From Siphonodentalium dalli (Eukaryota > Mollusca > Scaphopoda > Gadilida > Siphonodentaliidae), in contig CP136064.1 of assembly GCA_032622095.1 (NCBI GenBank), positions 262,613,863-262,677,862 on the forward strand: 64,000 nt of DNA, given 5' to 3'. The position numbers and the translations under genes are program-made. The notes under the pieces were generated by a model. It did not search any database. It saw only the letters and a program-made list of their open reading frames with translations, and was not told where the DNA came from. Position 1 is the first letter of the stretch, and each line of letters starts with the position of its first letter. Positions 57,980 to 64,000 of the stretch are shown piece by piece.

Positions 57980-59260
57980 AGTCTTGGGAAGAAATAAATA
58001 TTGTTAAACCAAAAATGTAGTACTTAAAATGTGATTATATAAATCATTGTTGTCAAAAATGTAGACAGTATCCATCTTAAATCAAGTGTGTGACATCACA
58101 TTGAACGCGATGATGGTGGCCTGATTGGTGTGCATTATAAGTGAGATCACCGATTCGCTACCATATTGGATCCATCCAGCCCTGATTCCACAGTTAATAG
58201 CTACAGGTCAAAGTTCTGGAGTACATTCGAGTTTTGAATATTCACGAATTCCATATATGTAATTCTTAAATATTCAAAAGCTCTACATATCGAATGCTAC
58301 ACCAGAACATTGACATAATATGAGACAATTAATATAAAATAGACCACTAGATTGAATTTTTCCCAATGACCTTGACCTTAGCAATTGACTTTAATCCTAT
58401 ATGTCCTAGTGGCAAAGTTCGTTTGATGGACCATTGATGGCACTATGAGTTCACTTCATTTATTCAATCACAAGGCTCATCGGGTTGCCAACGGTGGGCT
58501 TTTTCAACATTTCTCCAAATATGTGATGCCGTTGCCATGGAAAACATATTATATCCAGAAACCTGACCCCTCATTTGGGCACCCTGTCCAAAAAGTTTAC
58601 ACTATAACTAAGCTACATATATGTGAAGTATCGATTTAGTTACTAAAGTCACAAAATCGTGTTTATTTTGGACTGATGGTATCTTGACGGTAATGTATCC
58701 TGACTTATGTATTGCCAAAAATGTTATAAAAATTAGTACCTAAAATGTGATAATGTATAAATTAAATGTTGTAACGTTTTGAGGTTGATCGTCTTATATC
58801 AAGTGTGTCATATATCAAATTTAACGTGATGATGGGTCCCTAAATTTGTTTGCATTATGATGGGATTCTTTTTTATGACTGAGGCACTATGGGTAGCGAA
58901 ATAGGAGACAATTAATTTAAAAAATAGAACAAAATATGACATTTGTCCAATGACCTTGACCTTAACAATTGACCTTGACCTTATGTGCCATAGTGACCCC
59001 GTCCATTTGGTGCAATATTGATGGCACTATGCGTCAACGTCATTTCTTTGAACACAATTCTCATTGATTCCCAACAGCGGGCTTTTTCAACTTTTCTCAA
59101 AATATTTGATGCCGTTGCCATGGAAACCTGATTTTATCCCGACAAAAGTCCTCCCACCCGGGCAACCCCTCCAAAAGGTTTTCCTTATAACTAAGCAATA
59201 TATATTTGAAGTTTCATGCCTTAGTCACTAAAGTCACTATATGGCAATTTTTGGGTCTAA
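57980..59260 (-). repeat. Two tandem copies of the ~550-700-bp repeat, inverted
   Basis: Read on the reverse strand, copies at 58690-59260 and 57980-58680 match the units at 50935-52520: GGAGGGGTTGCCCGGGTGGG near 59160, 'ccatggcaacggcatc', 'tcaatgacattggac'-type 'aaggtcaaggtcatt'. The forward and inverted arrays enclose about 5.5 kb. Confidence 0.8.
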
Positions 59261-59269
59261 AAAAATTAG

Positions 59270-59487
59270 TTCATTATTAGTCCATGATCGCTGAGAGTGC
59301 AGATGTACATACAAATCGGGAATCGAAGCCGGGTTATTTTCTGTTGCCTATTTGAAATTCGGGTCATTTAAGGACACTGGTCAATGTGTATTACTTAGTC
59401 TGTGGCCTCGTAATAGATGTAAAGGGATTATAAGATAAATGGATTAGGGTGTCTGGACCTTATATAAACACCTATCAATAAACAATG

Positions 59488-59569
<82 letters not shown>

Positions 59570-61242
59570 TAGTTCTCAAAATCTGTTTCTTAGTGCCTTC
59601 GTCGCATTTGCTCGTCCATTTATTTGTATTTCAAGACGGCTTTCTCTAAATAACTGTCATTTTATCAGGTAGTTTGGAACTTAGTCATATATACATGTCT
59701 CTCCCTCTCCCTCCCTATGTATGTCCGTTTCCCCCCCCCCCCCTCTCTCTCTCTCTCTCTTCTGTATCTATCAATCGTTCGCTCTCTCTCTCACAATCTC
59801 TCTCTCGTTCTGTCATTAGTCCATGATTGTTGAGAGTGCAGATGTACATACAAATCGGGAATCGATTCCGGATTCGGATCAGGATCCGATCCACTTTTTA
59901 AAAATTGCTTTAGATCACTATTATGTGATATTTTCGCATTATATCACCGTTGTATATGTTATGATCAGCCAGCTAGATGTCCTAGCCACGAATCCGGGCT
60001 TCCCGTGGTTGCAAACAGACGACTGGCTCATGCAAGTGAATCCGGATTGTTCTCGCTTGTTAATCCCGGACAGGGTCACTTGTATCGTTACTCGCTCTCT
60101 CTCTCTCTATCTCTCTCTCTCTTTCTCTCTTTCTCTCTCTCTATCTCTCTCTGTCTCATTCGTTTATTCGTTAGCCCCTGGTCGTTCGAACGGCGGCGCG
60201 TGTGCATACCTGACTTCTCAAGGCGGCTTTCTCTAAATAACTGTCATTTTATCAGGTAGTTAGTTTGGAACTTAGACATAGATATATATATACATGTCTC
60301 TCTCTCGCTCTCTCTCTCTCACTCCACTATGTCTGTCCGTTTCCCTCTCTCTATCTCTCTCTTCTGTATCTCTCACTTGCTCTCTCACACACTCTCTCTC
60401 TCTCTCGTTCTGTCATTAGTGCATGATCGCTGGGGCACTCCCAGCGATCATGGACTAATGACAGAACGAGAGAGATGTACACACAAATCGGGAATAGAAG
60501 CCTTGTTATTTTCTGTTGTCTATTTGAAACTCGGGTCATTTAAGGACATTGGTCAATGTGTATTCATTTGTCTGTCGCCGCGTAATAGAGATAAAAGGCT
60601 TATAAGATAAAGGGATTAGGGTGTCTGGACCTTATATAAACACCTATCAATAAACAATGACTCTATCTCTCTCGCTCTCTCTCTCCCTCTCTCTCTCACT
60701 CTGTGTAGTTCTCACAATCTGTATAGTGCCTTCGTCGCATTTGCTCGTCCATTTACTTGTATTTCAAGACGGCTTTCTCTAAAAAAAAAAATCATTTTAT
60801 CAGGTAGTTTGGAACTTAGTCATGTATACATGTCTCTCTCTCTCCCTCCCTATGTCTGTCCGTTTCTCTCTCTCTCTCACTCTCTTCTGTATATATCAAT
60901 CGCGCGCTCTCTCTCGCACTCTCTCTTCCTCGTTATGTCATTAGTCCATGATTGCTGAGAGTGCAGATGTACATACAATTCGGGAATTGATTCCGGATCC
61001 GGATCCGGATCCGACCCAGTTTTTTAAAATATCGTTACTCTCTCTCTCTCTCTCTCACTCTCTCTCTCACTCTATATCTCTCTCTCTCTCTCTCGCGCTC
61101 TCTCTCTCGTTTATTCGTTAGCCCATGGTAATTCGGAAGGCGGCCGTGTGCATACCTGTCGTATCGATTCAGTTCAAGGCGGCTTTCTCCAAATAACTCA
61201 GTTTATCAGGTAGTTAGTTTGGAACTTAATCATATATACATG

Positions 61243-61319
<77 letters not shown>

Positions 61320-61830
61320 CTCTCTCTCTCCCTATGCATGTCCGTTTCTCTCGCTCTCTCTTCTGTGTCTCTCAATCGCTCTCCCTCTCACACTCTCTCT
61401 CTCTCTCAATCTTTCTCTCGTTCTTTCATTAGTCCATGATCGCTGAGAGTGCAGATGTACATCCAAATCGGGAATAGAAGCCGGATTGCTTTATATAAAC
61501 ACCTTATATAAACACCTATCAATAAACAATGACTCTCTCTCTCACTCTCTCTCTCTGTAGTTCTCACAATATGTTTCTTAGTGACTTCGTCGCATTTGCT
61601 CGTCCATTTAATTGTATTTCAAGGCGGCTTTCTCTAAATAACTGTCATTTTATCAGGTAGTTTGGAACCTAGTCATATATACATGTCTCTATCTCTCTCT
61701 CTCTCCCTCCCTATGTATGTCCGTTTATCTCTCTCTCTCTCTCTCTTCTGTATCTCTCGATCGCTATCTCTATCTCTCTTACACTCTCTCTCTCTGCCAT
61801 TTAGTACAGGCGAATTAGGGTTTAACCCAA
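59270..61830. repeat. Tandem array of ~480-600-bp CT-rich composite units
   Basis: The landmark 'tccatgat(c/t)g(c/t)tgagagtgcagatg' recurs at 59281, 59820, 60943 and 61433 (a rearranged one at 60419). Units also share TATATAAACACCTATCAATA followed by AACAATG, CT runs of varying length, 'tcgcatttgctcgtccattt', 'ggctttctctaaataactg' and 'ggaacttagtcatatataca'. The TATATAA then AATAAA spacing resembles a small LTR, but no TG..CA ends or primer-binding site were found. Also includes a (TA)n tract at 61261-61314. Confidence 0.85.
60409..60473. repeat. Palindrome at a unit junction
   Basis: TCATTAGTGCATGATCGCTG and the inverted CAGCGATCATGGACTAATGA meet at GGGCACTCC, with CGTTCTGTC/GACAGAACG outside. 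The junction between two array units has been inverted and duplicated here. Confidence 0.85.
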
Positions 61831-62760
61831 AACTAATTGCAACACAAATGGCAAAGGTGCCGTCATATAGAGTAAATCAATATATGCAACATACTCAAAT
61901 CTTAGAGAACAATATTTGGGACAAATAGCGAAGTTTCTGTTTCCATGGCAACGAGGGGTGATTTTAACTGAGTTTGGAAACTAGGTGTTAAATTGCGAGT
62001 ATGGCGAGAATTATTTCCATTATCTCAAATATTATGTTGGTTTGTATGAACACCTATTGTTGTCTAACTTTTGAAATGGAGTTCTCCTCTTGGGGAGGTC
62101 AATGTCATATGTAAAGGTCAACGTCATTGCAAAAGAAATGTGTGGTTTTTCCTATACTATCATATAACTTGGACCCACTTGATTAAAATTTAAGATATTA
62201 AGAGACGAAAATTTATTTAAAATAATTATGAGGACCACCGCTTCGTGAGAATAATAGTTTTAGCAATAATGTCAAAAGTTACTCATTCCCGAGATATAGA
62301 CCTTCAAAGTTGGTGGTACCCTTTCGTAATAAGCAAAATTCTGTACTATTTTGACCAGAGACATGGTTATATAAGAGAGCGGCCAGTGGAGGAAAAGGGC
62401 CATATTTAAAGAGTTTAATGCAAATTCGTATATAACTGATTATTATATACCGTTGGAAAGCTTGTGGATTGTCCATTATTATTAGCCCTGTTGTAGTGAG
62501 CAAAAGTGGAAAGAAAATGTAGATATTATTGTTGCCATGGCAACAGATACTATTTTTGTGAAAAAAGGTCATATCTAAAAGTATAATTTGTCTGGGTAAG
62601 ATTAGCTCATATACATTACATATGGGTGAAGGTCCTACACAATGTGCTGTCATATGCTATGTGTATAGGTCAAGGTTAAACATAAAGGTCAAGGTCATTG
62701 GGGAATAGTTGATAACATTGGTTTTGCTCACATCAAAGCAAATATAATAACATATACACT
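61831..62760. repeat. Diverged relatives of the 'aaggtcaaggtcatt' repeat
   Basis: 'gtttccatggcaacgagg' (61939), 'gttgccatggcaacagat' (62531) and 'aaggtcaaggtcattggg' (62686) recall the repeat arrays at 50935 and 57980. Spacing is not preserved. Confidence 0.5.
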
Positions 62761-64000
62761 TATGCATAATGTTCTGTAATATTGCAAGAGATATGAACAC
62801 AATAACTAATCACATACAAATTCTGAACAAAACGATATATTACATTCCCTTGTGGTGTATTTCAATCTCAGAAGGAGGTTCATAATGTGTGGGGTACATG
62901 GTATGATATGTTTGACAACATTTTTCTGTATCAGCATGCTAAGTTATGTATCAATGAGTAGTTAGGTATGGTTGACATTTCTCTGCTCAAAATGACCCAT
63001 AGGAAAGTATTTATGCACCACACATGTAGCTGGTTACCGTGGTAACTGGCATCTGTACACTTAACGTTAATTCAGTACTTTAACGAAATGATTAATCTTA
63101 TTATATGTCCGTGTTCTGTGACATCTAATGGCATTTCAAGTGATATAGACAGGGACCTCGCATACTATATAACTACAATGGCTCATGTCACAATGACGCT
63201 AATAGCGCTACGACATCACACCCGATATGTGACCAAACACAATATAGAGCAGGCCTACATCCTGAGTATACTGCTTCCAAAGAGCTACATTTAAAATATT
63301 TCAATGTACGGGTTGTCTGAATCATAAATTTGAACAATATTAATCAGAACTAGATTTGGATATCTCCATGTCTCAGACATCAGACTACCGTCGATAAACA
63401 TATAATGTTTCATAATATAACAATGACAAAAACAGTGGCATATATAATACCCCTTCACTGACCCTTTCCAGATGCGACGTCGACCAAAGTTACCAATTGT
63501 GTTCAACTCAGTATTCTAAATAAAATGGCAGATCAAATAGTGTCATAAATGCTTTCATTTTGATGGATTATTGGCGACAAGCCATTCTAGCCCAATAGTA
63601 TTAATGTTTATGGGCTCATAACTTTGCCATGTATCATCCGATTAAAGAATATATTTGCGACTTTGTAATCGCCATCTCTTAGAGACTTTATATCCTGAGG
63701 TTGGTGATAATCAGATCGAAATCAAAATTTGGCCATTTTTGACACCCCCGACCCCGCGTCTATTGCGATCTTCGCTAAAATGCCCCATATGTTCATCTTA
63801 GTATTCTCAAGACAATGGCATATGAGACAGCAACACATATGCTTTCATTCTGAAGGCGTTTCATCTTAACCATGGTAATTAGTGATATAAGCTGTCTGGT
63901 GGGCCCAAAATTTGTTTCGACTTAAGCGGAGTTCGACTTACTACCTTCGACAACCATGTTTATTTAAATGCCTTTTCATACAAGCTCAGCCGGGACCAGT
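62761..64000. other. Non-coding, nothing recognised
   Basis: AT-rich end of the window. No exon, RNA gene or element boundary recognised. Confidence 0.4.

Noticed and set aside
59823-60236. 137-codon + frame
   Set aside because: Runs through CT-rich satellite units; no protein-like content outside the repeats.
60600-60780. LTR retrotransposon in the CT-rich array
   Set aside because: TATATAA and AATAAA spacing is suggestive, but no TG..CA ends, primer-binding site, polypurine tract or coding region was found.

Overview
The window looks like a stretch of AT-rich nuclear genome from a marine invertebrate, most likely a protostome and plausibly a gastropod mollusc. The reasons are: no bacterial-style gene packing; almost no long ORFs; short exons bounded by GT..AG; Helitron, TTAA-flanked, foldback and TA-flanked non-autonomous DNA elements; a tRNA-derived SINE with an ATGATA-type tail; a decayed LINE ORF1; and many satellites. 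The phylum is inference from repeat style and the gene family, not something the sequence proves.

The one convincing protein-coding gene is on the + strand. Three exons, 18459-18765, 29905-30081 and 41772-41983, have matching splice phases (1 and 1). They join into a 231-residue secreted protein: signal peptide, a short PAN/Apple-like cysteine module, then a complete long-form C-type lectin domain with an EPN motif. Its two introns (about 11.1 and 11.7 kb) are filled with mobile DNA: a 5'-truncated Helitron in intron 1, a full-length relative in intron 2, foldback elements, a G-rich minisatellite and a decayed reverse-strand gene. An antisense reading frame abuts exon 3, and a further reverse-strand exon-like ORF lies at 44168-44545.

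Layout: 1-8 kb holds repeats (a diverged 1.5-kb dispersed repeat, a ~290-bp satellite, a GGTACTC minisatellite). 8-18 kb holds MITE-like elements, a LINE 5' fragment, Helitron fragments, a reverse exon-like ORF and a MADF/Myb-like relic. 18.4-42 kb is the lectin gene. 42-44 kb is a nest of elements (Helitron inside a TTAA-flanked element) followed by a SINE. 46-47.5 kb is the second copy of the first repeat, which serves as an empty site for an insertion in copy 1. 50-62 kb is a complex of CT-rich tandem units and inverted arrays of a ~550-700-bp repeat. The remainder is non-coding DNA in which I see nothing specific.

The most unusual pattern is a ~70-bp palindromic module (arms containing GCCAATGCATTCTC) with its AT-rich companion DNA. 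It is embedded in four elements whose outer terminal repeats differ, as if one small element or hairpin cassette had been carried by several host transposons.
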